Assembly (NCBI RefSeq): GCF_900110535.1
Contig: NZ_FOJA01000001.1
Location: 62,001-126,000 of the forward strand
Source: Halobacterium jilantaiense
Lineage (GTDB): Archaea; Halobacteriota; Halobacteria; Halobacteriales; Halobacteriaceae
Reading direction: 5' to 3'
DNA: 64,000 nt
Shown: positions 51,628-60,195 of the stretch, piece by piece
Position numbering within the stretch: the first letter of the stretch is position 1
Layout: every line of letters starts with the position of its first letter
The notes under the pieces: generated by a model
The model's input: only the letters and a program-made list of their open reading frames with translations
What the model was told of the DNA's origin: nothing
The model's database searches: none
Position numbers and translations under genes: made by a program

Positions 51628-53818
51628 ACTCGGCGAGCCACTCCGTGATTTCTGCGGCGCTCTCGAGCGGCGGCGAGCACGCGCGCCGGCAGACGTAGGC
51701 GCGCGGGCCGTCGTCGGCGCTCCGGACGGCCCACACGGGTGGGGCGTCCTCGATTTCGAGGTCGGCGAGCCACTCGGCGAGCCCGGCGTCCGTGGGCGGC
51801 CGACGGGTGAGCAGGCGGTCGGGGAGGTACGCTTCGCCGACCGCGGCGCGCCAGTCGTCGGGCGTCCGGTCGGCGGCGACCGTGACCTCGCGGTGCCCCG
51901 TGGCGTTCGTGTCCGCGGCGAGCGCGAGTTCCGGGAGCCGGCCGGGATTGGTGTCGATGCGGCCGCCGTACCGCTGCAGCATCGCGGTCGCGGCCTCGGC
52001 GTAGCCGGCCTCGGGGTCGAAGGCGTCGAGCGCGAGCAGCGTCTCGCTGGCGACGCCGACCGGCGACGGCGTCGACCCGCCGCCGGTCGCCTGCGAGCGA
52101 ACGTCCACGTCCTCGATTTCCTCCGGGGTCTCGTACAGCGCGCCGCTCCCGTCGTCGTAGCAGGCGTCGAGCACGGCGTCCGCGAGGTCGAGCGCGAACG
52201 CGAGGTGGCGGTGGTCGCCGGTCGCCTCGTAGGTGGCGAGCGCGCCGGCCGCGAGGTAGGCGTAGTCCTCGGCGTAGCCGACGCCGGCCACCTCGCCGTC
52301 CTCAGAACGCGCCGCGTTCTGACGGGCTGCGGAAGACGACTCCGTCGTCTTCCGAACGTCGATTGTGCGGCGGGCGAGCCGGTGGCCGTCCCAGAGTTCT
52401 TCGCGGACGAAGTCGACGGCGTCGGCGGCGCGGTCGGCGAACCGGTCGTCGAGCGCGAGCCCGGCTTCGGCGTAAGCGCGCGCCATCAGGCCGTTCCAGC
52501 CGGCGAGTACTTTGTCGTCGCGGGCGGGTCGCGGCCGGTCGGCGCGGGCGGCCCGCAGTCGGGTCTCGGCGGCGTCCAGCCACGCGCCGACCGTCTCCCG
52601 GTCCGCGTCGAAGCCGTCGGCGACTTCACCGACGGACGCCGAGACGGTGAGGACGGTCGTTCCGTTCTCGAAGTTGCCGGCGTCGTCGACGCCGTAGCGC
52701 TCGCAGACGGCGTCGGCGAGAACGTCGTCGCTGGCGTCGCTCGGAGCGTCCTCGGCGTACTCTCGGACGGCGTCCCGAATCTGGTCGGGCGTCCAGACGT
52801 AGAACGCGCCCTCTTCGCGCTCACCGTCGGGGTCGTCGACGGGCGGACTGCGTGCGTCGAGGGTGGCGTAGAAGCCGCCGTCGGGGTGGCCGAGTTCGCG
52901 GTCCACGAAGTCGAGGGTCTCCCTGGCGACCGCTACGTACCGGCTGTCGCCGAGCGCGCGGTGGCCGTCGACGTAGAGCCGCGCGAGTTCGGCCTGGTCG
53001 TACAGCATCTTCTCGAAGTGCGGGACGGTCCAGTCGCGGTCGGTGCAGTAGCGGTGGAAGCCGCCGCCGACGTGGTCGTAGAGCCCGCCGTCGGCCATCG
53101 CGTCTAGCGTCTCGCGGGCGACTTCGGCGTACTCGTCGCCGAGGTGGCTCGCCCGCAAGAGGACGTGCAGCCGGCCGCTCTGGGGGAACTTCTGACCGCG
53201 GCCGAAGCCGCCGTTGGCGCGGTCGGCGGCGCTGGCGATGTCGTCGGCGGCGTCCCCGAGCGGGGAGTCAGCGCCGAGGTCGACTGGCTCCGGGAGGTCT
53301 TCGAGTTCGCCGCGGGCGGCGCTCAGCCACTGGTCCGCGCGGTCTTCGAGTTCGTCGCGGTCCTCGGCCCAGTTCTCGGTGACGTCGTCGAGCAACTGGA
53401 GGAAGCCGGGCTGGCCCTGCTTGGGGTGTTTCGGGAAGTACGTGCCGACGTAGAACGGCTCCCGGTCGGGCGTGAGGAACACCGACAGCGGCCACCCGCC
53501 GCCGCCGCGGACGACCTGACTGACTTTCATGTACAGCGAGTCGACGTCCGGGCGCTCCTCGCGGTCGACTTTCACGGGAACGAAGTTGTCGTTGAGCTTC
53601 TCGGCGACCTCGGGGTCGTCGAAGGACTCCTCGGCCATGACGTGACACCAGTGGCACGCCGAGTAGCCGATGGAGAGGAAGATGGGCGCGTCGTGTTCGC
53701 GGGCTTTCCGGAAGGCCTCTTCGCCCCACTCCTGCCAGTTCACGGGGTTGTCGGCGTGCTGGCGGAGGTAGGGGCTGGCCGCCTCGTCGAGGCGGTTCTC
53801 GTCCGTCGGTTGGGTCAT
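51617..53818 (-). CDS. YyaL-type thioredoxin-domain and six-hairpin protein
   Basis: A 733-residue protein of the DUF255/spermatogenesis-associated-20 family. The N-terminal thioredoxin-like domain has NPVNWQEWGEEAFRKA and the CHWC pair in GYSACHWCHVMAEESF; a glucosamine-epimerase-like six-hairpin domain follows (VGGGFHRYCTDRDWTVPHFEKMLYDQ, DDKVLAGWNGLMARAYAEAG, GYAEDYAYLAAGAL). Between LARR and SEDGEVAGVGY lies an extra stretch of about 20 residues (DVRKTTESSSAARQNAAR) encoded by a palindromic repeat, absent where the family normally has a short loop. ATG 53818 is chosen; sequence upstream is low-complexity. Confidence 0.9.
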   Translation of the reverse strand: MTQPTDENRLDEAASPYLRQHADNPVNWQEWGEEAFRKAREHDAPIFLSIGYSACHWCHVMAEESFDDPEVAEKLNDNFVPVKVDREERPDVDSLYMKVSQVVRGGGGWPLSVFLTPDREPFYVGTYFPKHPKQGQPGFLQLLDDVTENWAEDRDELEDRADQWLSAARGELEDLPEPVDLGADSPLGDAADDIASAADRANGGFGRGQKFPQSGRLHVLLRASHLGDEYAEVARETLDAMADGGLYDHVGGGFHRYCTDRDWTVPHFEKMLYDQAELARLYVDGHRALGDSRYVAVARETLDFVDRELGHPDGGFYATLDARSPPVDDPDGEREEGAFYVWTPDQIRDAVREYAEDAPSDASDDVLADAVCERYGVDDAGNFENGTTVLTVSASVGEVADGFDADRETVGAWLDAAETRLRAARADRPRPARDDKVLAGWNGLMARAYAEAGLALDDRFADRAADAVDFVREELWDGHRLARRTIDVRKTTESSSAARQNAARSEDGEVAGVGYAEDYAYLAAGALATYEATGDHRHLAFALDLADAVLDACYDDGSGALYETPEEIEDVDVRSQATGGGSTPSPVGVASETLLALDAFDPEAGYAEAATAMLQRYGGRIDTNPGRLPELALAADTNATGHREVTVAADRTPDDWRAAVGEAYLPDRLLTRRPPTDAGLAEWLADLEIEDAPPVWAVRSADDGPRAYVCRRACSPPLESAAEITEWLAEFSR
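52300..52358. repeat. Two-hairpin palindromic module inserted in a coding sequence
   Basis: CCTCAGAA with a 10-bp stem (TCAGAACGCG / CGCGTTCTGA), linker CGGGCTGC, a 9-bp second stem (GGAAGACGA / TCGTCTTCC, loop CTCCG) and GAACG. The skeleton equals that at 48237-48293, while both stems differ in sequence yet stay paired. It is read in frame as part of the YyaL-type protein. Confidence 0.65.
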
Positions 53819-53922
53819 GGCTGGCGGTAGGCGTCGGGCCCGGGTAAACCCCGGCGTCGCGTCACTAGACGTTGCCCCCTCGCGTTCGGCTCCGTCCCGG
53901 TGGCCGCTGTCACCCCCACACG

Positions 53923-53993
53923 TTATAAGCACGTTCGTGACTACTCAGTGCTAGTCGAAGGGCAACGCTTACACTCTCGTGCTTACTCGGTGC
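53923..53993 (+). promoter_or_regulatory. purD promoter with direct repeats
   Basis: TTATAA at 53923-53928 is a good archaeal TATA box. TCGTGACTACTCAGTGC (53935-53951) and TCGTGCTTACTCGGTGC (53977-53993) are direct repeats matching at 14 of 17 positions, 42 bases apart, around the expected transcript start. They could be operators. Confidence 0.5.
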
Positions 53994-53997
53994 GGGT

Positions 53998-55284
53998 ATG
54001 ACAGAGCGCGTCCTCCTGCTCGGCGGCGGCGGCCGCGAGCACGCCGTCGCCGAAGCCCTGGCGTCCGACTGCGAGCTGTACGCCGCGGCGGGCAACCGAA
54101 ACCCCGGCGTCGCCGGACTCGCCGACGGGTTCACCGAACTGGACACGACCGACCCCGACGCCGTGCTCGACCACGCGGAGTCAGTCGACGCGACGCTCGT
54201 GGTGGTCGGGCCGGAGAGCCCGCTGGCCGCGGGCGTCGTCGACGCTCTGGAGGACGCGGGCATCTACGCGTTCGGCCCGAAACAGGCCGACGCGCGCATC
54301 GAGACGGACAAGCCGTTCCAGCGGCAGTTCATGGCCGACAACGACGTCCCCGGGCAGGCCGAGTTCGCGGCGTTCGACGACTCCGCGGCGGCCGCCGACT
54401 ACGTCGAGTCCGTCGACGGTCACGTCGCCGTCAAGCCCGCTGGTCTCACCGGCGGGAAGGGCGTCCGCGTCACCGGCGACCAGGTGTCGAAAGCCGAGGC
54501 CGCCGAGTACGTCCGCGAGAGCGGCCACGACGAGTGGGTCATCGAGGAGCGTCTGGAGGGCGTCGAGGTCACCGTGCAGGCGCTCGTCGCGAACGGCGAC
54601 GTGCGCGTCACGCCGGTCGCACACGACCACGGCCGCGCCTTCGAGGGCGACGAGGGGCCGAACACGGGCGGTATGGGCAGCGTCGCCGGTCCCGGCAAAC
54701 TCCTCCCGTTCGTCACCGAGGACGACTACGCGGCGGCCGTCGACACCATCGAGGCCGTCGTCGAGGGGCTGGACGACTACCGCGGCGTGCTCTACGGCCA
54801 GTTCATGCTCACCGCCGACGGGCCGAAAGTCGTGGAGTTCAACGCCCGGTTCGGCGACCCGGAGGCGATGAACACGCTGCCCGCGATGGAGACGCCGCTG
54901 CTGGAGGTACTCGTCGCCGCCCGCGACGGGGAGCCGCTGCCGGACCTCTCTTTCTCCGAGACGGCGACGGTCTGCAAGTACGTCGTTCCCGAGGACTACC
55001 CGACGGACCCCGAGGGCGGCACGAAGCTCACCGTCGACCCCGAGGACCTGCGCGACGCCCGGCTCTACTACGCCAGCGTCGACGAGCGCGCGGACGGCGT
55101 CTACACCACGACCTCGCGGTCGTACGCGGTCGTCGGGACGGGCGACTCGCTCGCGGCGGCGAACGACGCCGCCGACGCCGCGCTCGGCGACCTCCCCGAG
55201 GGCCTGCGCGCCCGCCGCGACGTCGGCTCCGAGGCGCTGCTGCAGGCGCGCGAAGCGACGATGGCCGACCTGCGCGGGGACTGA
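53998..55284 (+). CDS. purD: Phosphoribosylamine-glycine ligase
   Basis: A 428-residue GAR synthetase, the second step of purine synthesis. It shows VLLLGGGGREHAVAEALA, VVVGPESPLAAGVVD, the ATP-grasp loop VAVKPAGLTGGKGVRV, NTGGMGSVAGPGKLLPF and FNARFGDPEAMNTLPAMET. Start and length are normal. It has its own promoter and converges on the YjdF-like gene. Confidence 0.96.
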   Translation: MTERVLLLGGGGREHAVAEALASDCELYAAAGNRNPGVAGLADGFTELDTTDPDAVLDHAESVDATLVVVGPESPLAAGVVDALEDAGIYAFGPKQADARIETDKPFQRQFMADNDVPGQAEFAAFDDSAAAADYVESVDGHVAVKPAGLTGGKGVRVTGDQVSKAEAAEYVRESGHDEWVIEERLEGVEVTVQALVANGDVRVTPVAHDHGRAFEGDEGPNTGGMGSVAGPGKLLPFVTEDDYAAAVDTIEAVVEGLDDYRGVLYGQFMLTADGPKVVEFNARFGDPEAMNTLPAMETPLLEVLVAARDGEPLPDLSFSETATVCKYVVPEDYPTDPEGGTKLTVDPEDLRDARLYYASVDERADGVYTTTSRSYAVVGTGDSLAAANDAADAALGDLPEGLRARRDVGSEALLQAREATMADLRGD

Positions 55285-55285
55285 G

Positions 55286-55906
55286 TCACTCCAGCAGGCT
55301 CCGGGCGTACCTGACCGGACGGTCGAGGTAGCCCGTGCCGAACGCCGCGAGCAGCACCGCGCCGAGCGTGTTGAACACGAGGTCGTTGACGATGTCGCTG
55401 ACGCCTCGCACGGCCAGCGGTTGGCTGGCACCGAGTTCGGTGGCGAGCACGCCGGACGCGAACTCCAGCAGCTCCCAGAACACGCCCGCGGCGAGCACGA
55501 ACACGACGATGAACACCGCGCGGAACTCGCCCGGAACGTCGATTTCGTCGGAGTGTTCCTCGAAGGTCCGTAGCGTGACGTAGCCGATGCCCGCGATGAG
55601 CACGGCCGAGACGGTGTGCGTGACGCTGTCGTACCACCCGAACCAGTCGTAGGGGCCCAGCGACCCGACCGTGTGCAGGAACACCGACAGCGTGACCCAG
55701 AGCACGAGCGGGGGGTCCATCGAGTAGTCGTACTCGCGGCGGACCAGTGCCGGCAGCAGGGTCACGAACAGGCTGAAGCCGACGCCGAGCGCGAGCCCGA
55801 GCCGGACCGTGGCGAGCGTGTACCCGAACAGCACGAGCAACACGACCTGCATGGCTCTGACGGCGAGTCGCTGGACGCGTTCGGGGGAGTCTGGCGTGGG
55901 AGTCAC
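55286..55906 (-). CDS. YjdF/DUF2238-like membrane protein
   Basis: A 206-residue protein with about six hydrophobic segments and the signature loop GPYDWFGWYDSVTHTVSAVL with GVFWELLEFASGV, typical of DUF2238/YjdF membrane proteins. GTG 55906 overlaps the stop of the preceding membrane-protein gene (GTGA), so the two are coupled. Function unknown. Confidence 0.75.
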   Translation of the reverse strand: MTPTPDSPERVQRLAVRAMQVVLLVLFGYTLATVRLGLALGVGFSLFVTLLPALVRREYDYSMDPPLVLWVTLSVFLHTVGSLGPYDWFGWYDSVTHTVSAVLIAGIGYVTLRTFEEHSDEIDVPGEFRAVFIVVFVLAAGVFWELLEFASGVLATELGASQPLAVRGVSDIVNDLVFNTLGAVLLAAFGTGYLDRPVRYARSLLE

Positions 55907-56487
55907 GAGTCTCTGAGCGTGGGTTCGTCCGGGCTGCCGTCGGTCTCGGTGCGCCGGAAGTACAACTCGAAGACGCCCCCGATCACGACAGCGACGAGGG
56001 TGACGTAGACGAAGTCCCACTGAATCTGGGCCTGGCTCCGGATGTAGTCCGAGCCGAGCAACTGGTCCGAGGCGTACCGGCCGATGGTCCAGACGCCCTG
56101 GACGGCCATCGTCGTCAGCGCGGCGAACGCGATGGAGAACCGCCGGCTCATCTCCACGCCCGTGAACGCGTCTAACTGGGCGACGCCGACGAGCGCGAAC
56201 GCCGCGACGGCCGTGTACCCGGTGAACTCCTGATGGAGGCCGACGGACTGGCCGACGAACGATGCGGCTCCGACGAGCAACAGCGGCCACGGTGCCAGCA
56301 CGCGCCAGTCGTCGGCCACCGCCGCCGGGAGCGCGACGAGCACGACGAACCCGACCTCGAAGCCGCTCCAGAGGAACTGGCGAGTGAGCGCGCTGTGGAC
56401 GGCCGAGAGCGCGACGGCCGCGACCAGCACCCACCCGATGGCGGCGTTCGTCCGGTCGGCGCTGGCCTCTGCTGTGGGGTCCGACAC
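55903..56487 (-). CDS. Multi-pass membrane protein coupled to the YjdF-like gene
   Basis: A 194-residue protein with about six hydrophobic segments, starting MSDPTAEASADRTNAAIGWV. It may be distantly related to the next protein (similar helix count and length). No motif identifies it. It overlaps the YjdF-like start by four bases. Confidence 0.65.
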   Translation of the reverse strand: MSDPTAEASADRTNAAIGWVLVAAVALSAVHSALTRQFLWSGFEVGFVVLVALPAAVADDWRVLAPWPLLLVGAASFVGQSVGLHQEFTGYTAVAAFALVGVAQLDAFTGVEMSRRFSIAFAALTTMAVQGVWTIGRYASDQLLGSDYIRSQAQIQWDFVYVTLVAVVIGGVFELYFRRTETDGSPDEPTLRDS

Positions 56488-56526
56488 ACCCGTTCTTCGG
56501 CGGAGCCGCCTAAAGATATGGGCCGG

Positions 56527-57087
56527 TTACTCGCCGGTCGGCCCGGCGTACTCCCGTGACGGGAGTTCGGCGACCTCGACGTCTGCGGTCGTCTCCGGGT
56601 CGCAGTCCCGCGCTGCGTCGACGCTCTCGCGCGCGAGTTCGACGGCGTCGGACAGTTCCGGGCCGGCGGTGGCGCTGTCCAGGTGGCCGAGCGCGACGGC
56701 CGCGCCGCTGCCGATGGCCGTCTGCTGGCTGTCCCCGAGCGCGCCGCCCTCCGGCCCGACGCGGCGGAACCAGGCGCGCCCGTCGCCGTCGCGGGCCGCC
56801 ACGACCGCCTCGACGCCGAGGTCCTCCGCGGCGTCCGCGGCCAGCCGCGCGAACGACGTGATGCCGATGTCGCGGCCCGCCTCGACGTCGAGTTCGCGGA
56901 GCGTCGCGTCCACGCGGCGGCCGAACTCGCCGACGTCGCCGGGGTCGCCGACCGCGCCCGCGAGCGCCTCGTCGAACGCGAACAGGCGGTGTGCGCCCTC
57001 GCTGGTCGCGTCGCTGTCGTCGACGACGCCCGTGTCCGCGGCGAACGCGACCCCGCCCTCGGTCTCGATGGCGACGACAGTCCCCAT
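56527..57087 (-). CDS. Proteasome-beta-like Ntn-hydrolase family protein
   Basis: A 186-residue protein beginning MGTVVAIETEGGVAFAADTG, the first strands of a 20S proteasome beta-type fold, with Thr at position 3. FGRRVDATLRELDVEAGRDI and GSGAAVALGHLD correspond to later helices. Unlike true beta subunits it has no long propeptide; removal of Met-Gly would expose the Thr. The usual active-site Lys is not evident, so catalysis is uncertain. Haloarchaea carry such paralogues beside real proteasome genes. Confidence 0.75.
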   Translation of the reverse strand: MGTVVAIETEGGVAFAADTGVVDDSDATSEGAHRLFAFDEALAGAVGDPGDVGEFGRRVDATLRELDVEAGRDIGITSFARLAADAAEDLGVEAVVAARDGDGRAWFRRVGPEGGALGDSQQTAIGSGAAVALGHLDSATAGPELSDAVELARESVDAARDCDPETTADVEVAELPSREYAGPTGE

Positions 57088-57120
57088 CGAATCACCTCTC
57101 AGTCGGGCTCCGGAGTCCCG

Positions 57121-57480
57121 TCATCGCGCCCTCCAGCGCCGGATGGCGCGCCGAACGAGGATGCTGGCTGCGAAGCCGGCCACCGTCCGCACCAGGCGGC
57201 CGCGGATGCCGCTGCCCCGGCTGCCGTCAGCGGTCTCGCTGGCGTCCCGCTCGCCCGCGCTCGTGGCGTCCGTCTCCTGGTCGGCGGCGCGCTGGCTCGC
57301 TCGTCGTCGGCGCACGAGATACGCCGCCCCGAGGCCGGCGGCCGCGAGCGCGAGGGTCCGCCGCCGAGAGCCCCCGCTCCCGTCGCTGCCGTCGGTGGTC
57401 GCCGCCCCCGGCTGTTCTGTCCCCCGGTTCGCCGTCGTCTCGTCGGTCGGTCCCGTGACTGCCGACAGGAGGCTGCTCAT
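57121..57480 (-). CDS. Small basic protein with two short hydrophobic segments
   Basis: A 119-residue protein with TLALAAAGLGAAYLVRRRRAS and VRTVAGFAASILVRRAIRRW, two hydrophobic pieces each followed by Arg clusters, separated by Ser/Thr/Asp-rich linkers. It may lie on the membrane surface. No family recognised. It lies 33 bases upstream of the proteasome-like gene on the same strand. Confidence 0.55.
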   Translation of the reverse strand: MSSLLSAVTGPTDETTANRGTEQPGAATTDGSDGSGGSRRRTLALAAAGLGAAYLVRRRRASQRAADQETDATSAGERDASETADGSRGSGIRGRLVRTVAGFAASILVRRAIRRWRAR

Positions 57481-57664
57481 TGCATCGCGTCGAAGGCCGG
57501 CGGCGGGTATAGTTAGCCGGCACCCACGCGGCGCAAAGCCGCGCCTACCGGTCCGCGGCCGGCTTCCGAGATGGCCTGTGTCTGTTTCCCGCCGGCAGCA
57601 CGGCTCTTAGGCGGCTTTGCTGTGCCGGCCGGGAGCTTTCGGGCCGCCCGCCGTAGTTCCGCCG

Positions 57665-58199
57665 ATGCGTCTACCCACGGGAACGGAGTCGTCGACCGAG
57701 GACTCGCAGGCGTCGCCTGCGACAGACCAGCGGGAACGCGGGGCGCTGCGGTGGCTGCTGAACGGTGCCGTCGGCGGCACGGTGGCCACGGCAGTGATGA
57801 CCGCCTACCGGATGCCTGTCGCCGCCTCGCTCCCGCCGACCGCGAAGTTCTGGTCGACGTACGTCGCTGGCGGCGACCCGGACGACCATCCAATCCCCGC
57901 GCTCGTTCTGCACGCCGCCTACGGCGCGGCCGCCGGTGTCGTCTTCGGGGCGCTGTTCCGGCCGTTCGGCGCGGGCCACGGACAGCGAGAACGAGCAGGA
58001 GGCCGGCGGCGTCGTCCTCGGCGCGCTGTACGGCCTCGCGTTGTCCGTCGTCGGGGAGCGCGTCCTCCTCGGCGGCCTGCTGTCGACGGACCTCGACGCG
58101 ACGGAGTCGCTCGTGTTCCACGTCGGCCACCTCGTCTACGGGCTCTCCCTCGGGTCGTGGGTCGCCTCCGGGTCGACGTACGAGGACCTGAAACCGTAG
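57665..58199 (+). pseudogene. Membrane protein gene split by one frameshift
   Basis: From ATG 57665 the frame encodes MRLPTGTESSTEDS... then hydrophobic helices up to VVFGALFRPFGAG (about 57973). The continuation (ATDSENEQEAGGVVLGALYGLALSVVGE ... YEDLKP, stop 58199) is in the next phase. One extra base in the GCGGG run near 57970-57975 explains this. The restored protein would have about 177 residues and four helices. It may be a sequencing error or a recent mutation. Confidence 0.65.
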
Positions 58200-58246
58200 C
58201 CGTCGGCCACGCGTCCGGCGTTCTCGTGGCGTCCTCGGGCCCGGGC

Positions 58247-58516
58247 TCAGTCCTCGATTTTCGCCACGATTCTGTCGGCCTGCTCGCGCGCGGTCTCCTC
58301 GCCGACGTGTTTGTCGACGAGCACGGACTGGACCGCCCAGTCGTCGCTGTCCGCGCGCTTCCCCGTGCGGACCTCGCTCCCCTCGGAGACGGTGTCCGAG
58401 ACCTCGTCGGCCCACTCCGGGGTGCGAATCGTCTCGAACTCGTCGGGGTCGCGGTACCGGACGTGGATGTAGTCGTCGCCGGTCTCGACCGCCTGCGGGG
58501 CTGGGTGGTCGGCCAT
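58247..58516 (-). CDS. Small uncharacterised haloarchaeal protein
   Basis: An 89-residue acidic protein, IHVRYRDPDEFETIRTPEWADEV and VRTGKRADSDDWAVQSVLVDK, ending EQADRIVAKIED. It reads like a small alpha/beta domain conserved in haloarchaea. No function recognised. Confidence 0.65.
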   Translation of the reverse strand: MADHPAPQAVETGDDYIHVRYRDPDEFETIRTPEWADEVSDTVSEGSEVRTGKRADSDDWAVQSVLVDKHVGEETAREQADRIVAKIED

Positions 58517-58621
58517 GTAGCTGTCTTCGCCGCCGACTCTAAAAGTCGTTTTGACGTTGTAAATAACGCGATAGGGGTTATTGAGGCATTAGAACCACTC
58601 TATTCTATGCCCCGACTTGGC

Positions 58622-58641
58622 TGGCTTGTCGTGGCAAGCCA
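58622..58641. promoter_or_regulatory. Inverted repeat upstream of the copper-binding protein gene
   Basis: TGGCTTG (58622-58628) and CAAGCCA (58635-58641) are exact inverted copies separated by six bases, about 40 bases before the ATG at 58678. An AT-rich stretch lies at 58550-58615. The position fits an operator. Confidence 0.35.
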
Positions 58642-58677
58642 CGCGGTCAACACGCTGGCCGGCGAACGTCTGCCCGC

Positions 58678-59034
58678 ATGTCACTCGCAGAGACCGTCTC
58701 CGAAATCGACCACCTGAGCGACGACCAGCGCGACTGCATCGAGAACTGCAACGAGGCCAGCGAGGTCTGTGAGTGGTGCGCAGACGAGTGCCTCGCCGAC
58801 GACGAGATGGAGGAGTGCGCCCGACTCTGCCGGGACGTCGCGGACCTCACCTCCCTGCACGCCCGCTTCATGGCGCGAGACTCCCAGTACAGCGGGGACC
58901 TCGCAGCAGTCTGCGCAGACGCCTGCGAGGCCTGCGCCGACGAGTGCGAGCAACACGACGCCGACCACTGCCAGGTCTGTGCCGACGTCCTCCGGGACTG
59001 CGCTGAGACCTGCCGCGACATGGCGAGTGCGTAG
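58678..59034 (+). CDS. Cys-rich four-helix-bundle copper-binding protein
   Basis: A 118-residue protein with 15 cysteines in helical CxxC and CxxxC spacing (CIENCNEASEVCEWCADEC, VCADACEACADEC, CQVCADVLRDCAETC), the pattern of the Csp/DUF326 four-helix bundle that stores Cu(I) in its core. No signal peptide, so it is cytosolic, as in Csp3-like members. It likely buffers copper. Confidence 0.88.
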   Translation: MSLAETVSEIDHLSDDQRDCIENCNEASEVCEWCADECLADDEMEECARLCRDVADLTSLHARFMARDSQYSGDLAAVCADACEACADECEQHDADHCQVCADVLRDCAETCRDMASA

Positions 59035-59166
59035 GCGAGACCGCCTGCCGACGCCCGCGGACGCGACCGACGGCCCCCGCCGTCCCGCGGCGACTGCGCG
59101 CCGCGTCGGCGTCCGGAGCCGAGCAGTGCCTCGCGGAGCCCCAGCGCTCGGCGCGGCGGCCACGCG

Positions 59167-60186
59167 ATGAGCCTCGCGGACCGCGTCTACGGGCTGCGGG
59201 ACTGGGTCCCAGTCCCGGTCGGCGGCTACCGCGTGCGACTGTTCCGGTGGGTACTCCTCGACGCGGACCGGCGGGCCGTCACCGGCGCGCTGCTCACAGT
59301 CACGTTCGCCGCCACCCTCGGCGTCAGCTACCTCTGGACCATCGAGATGCAGCAGCTGTTGACGGAGACCGACAGCGTCCAGACGGTGCTCACGCAGCTA
59401 CTCAGCGGCATCATCCTCCTGGTGTCCATCGTCGTCTCCATCAACTCCATCGTCCTCACGCACGACATCACGTCGCTGACCGCTCAGAAGGACCGCGTGG
59501 AGGGCACGACCGACTTCCGACGTGCCGTCGGCCAACTGGTCGGCGGGGAGCGCGGCCCCACCACTCCCGAGCGGTTCCTCGAACAGGTGGTCACCGCGAT
59601 GCAGGAGCGGACGCGCGCCCTCGAGGACTCGCTGTCCGACGGGGAGCCCGAGGAGTTCGTCGAGGACGTCGAATCGTTCGCCGACCTCGTCGACGACTCC
59701 GTCGGGAGCCTGGACGCGCCAACCGAGCAGGTCGGCGGCGCTGACTTCGGCACGCTGTGGGTCGCGCTGAACGCGAACTTCGGCGAGGTCACAGACGAAC
59801 TGGCGGCCATCCGGCTGCGGCACGCCGACCACATCGAGGACGTCCACGAGGCGCGCTTCGACGCACTCCTCGAAGGCGTCGAGCTGTTCGAGACCGGCCG
59901 CGAGTACTTCAAGACGCTGTACTACACGCGCGAGATATCGGCGTTCTCGCGGACGCTGCTGGTCATCTCGCTGCCGGCGGTGCTGGTGACCGCCTGGACC
60001 ATCCTCGCGCTGGACGCCGGCAGTGTCCCGCGCGTCTGGCTGTTCGGCCTCCCGCCGCTGCAGGTCTTCATCGCGACGACGTTCACCGTCTCCCTGGCAC
60101 CCTACCTCACCCTGACGGCGTACGTCCTGCGGACGGCGACGGTCGCCCGCCACACCACCTCCAGCGGTCCCTTCGTGCTGGACTGA
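59167..60186 (+). CDS. Membrane protein with central soluble helical domain
   Basis: A 339-residue protein with two helices near 38-58 and 75-97, a ~150-residue acidic soluble helical region, then two helices near 262-285 and 293-325. The helix layout resembles bestrophin-like or other oligomeric membrane proteins, but no motif confirms this. It is convergent with the DUF421 gene. Confidence 0.65.
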   Translation: MSLADRVYGLRDWVPVPVGGYRVRLFRWVLLDADRRAVTGALLTVTFAATLGVSYLWTIEMQQLLTETDSVQTVLTQLLSGIILLVSIVVSINSIVLTHDITSLTAQKDRVEGTTDFRRAVGQLVGGERGPTTPERFLEQVVTAMQERTRALEDSLSDGEPEEFVEDVESFADLVDDSVGSLDAPTEQVGGADFGTLWVALNANFGEVTDELAAIRLRHADHIEDVHEARFDALLEGVELFETGREYFKTLYYTREISAFSRTLLVISLPAVLVTAWTILALDAGSVPRVWLFGLPPLQVFIATTFTVSLAPYLTLTAYVLRTATVARHTTSSGPFVLD

Positions 60187-60195
60187 CCGAGCCGG

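Noticed and set aside
57697-57725. Palindrome TCGCAGGCGTCGCCTGCGA in the frameshifted membrane gene, considered as a third copy of the two-hairpin module
   Set aside because: It lacks the CCTCAGAA start, the GGGCTGC linker and the GAACG end, so it is only a local GC-rich hairpin.
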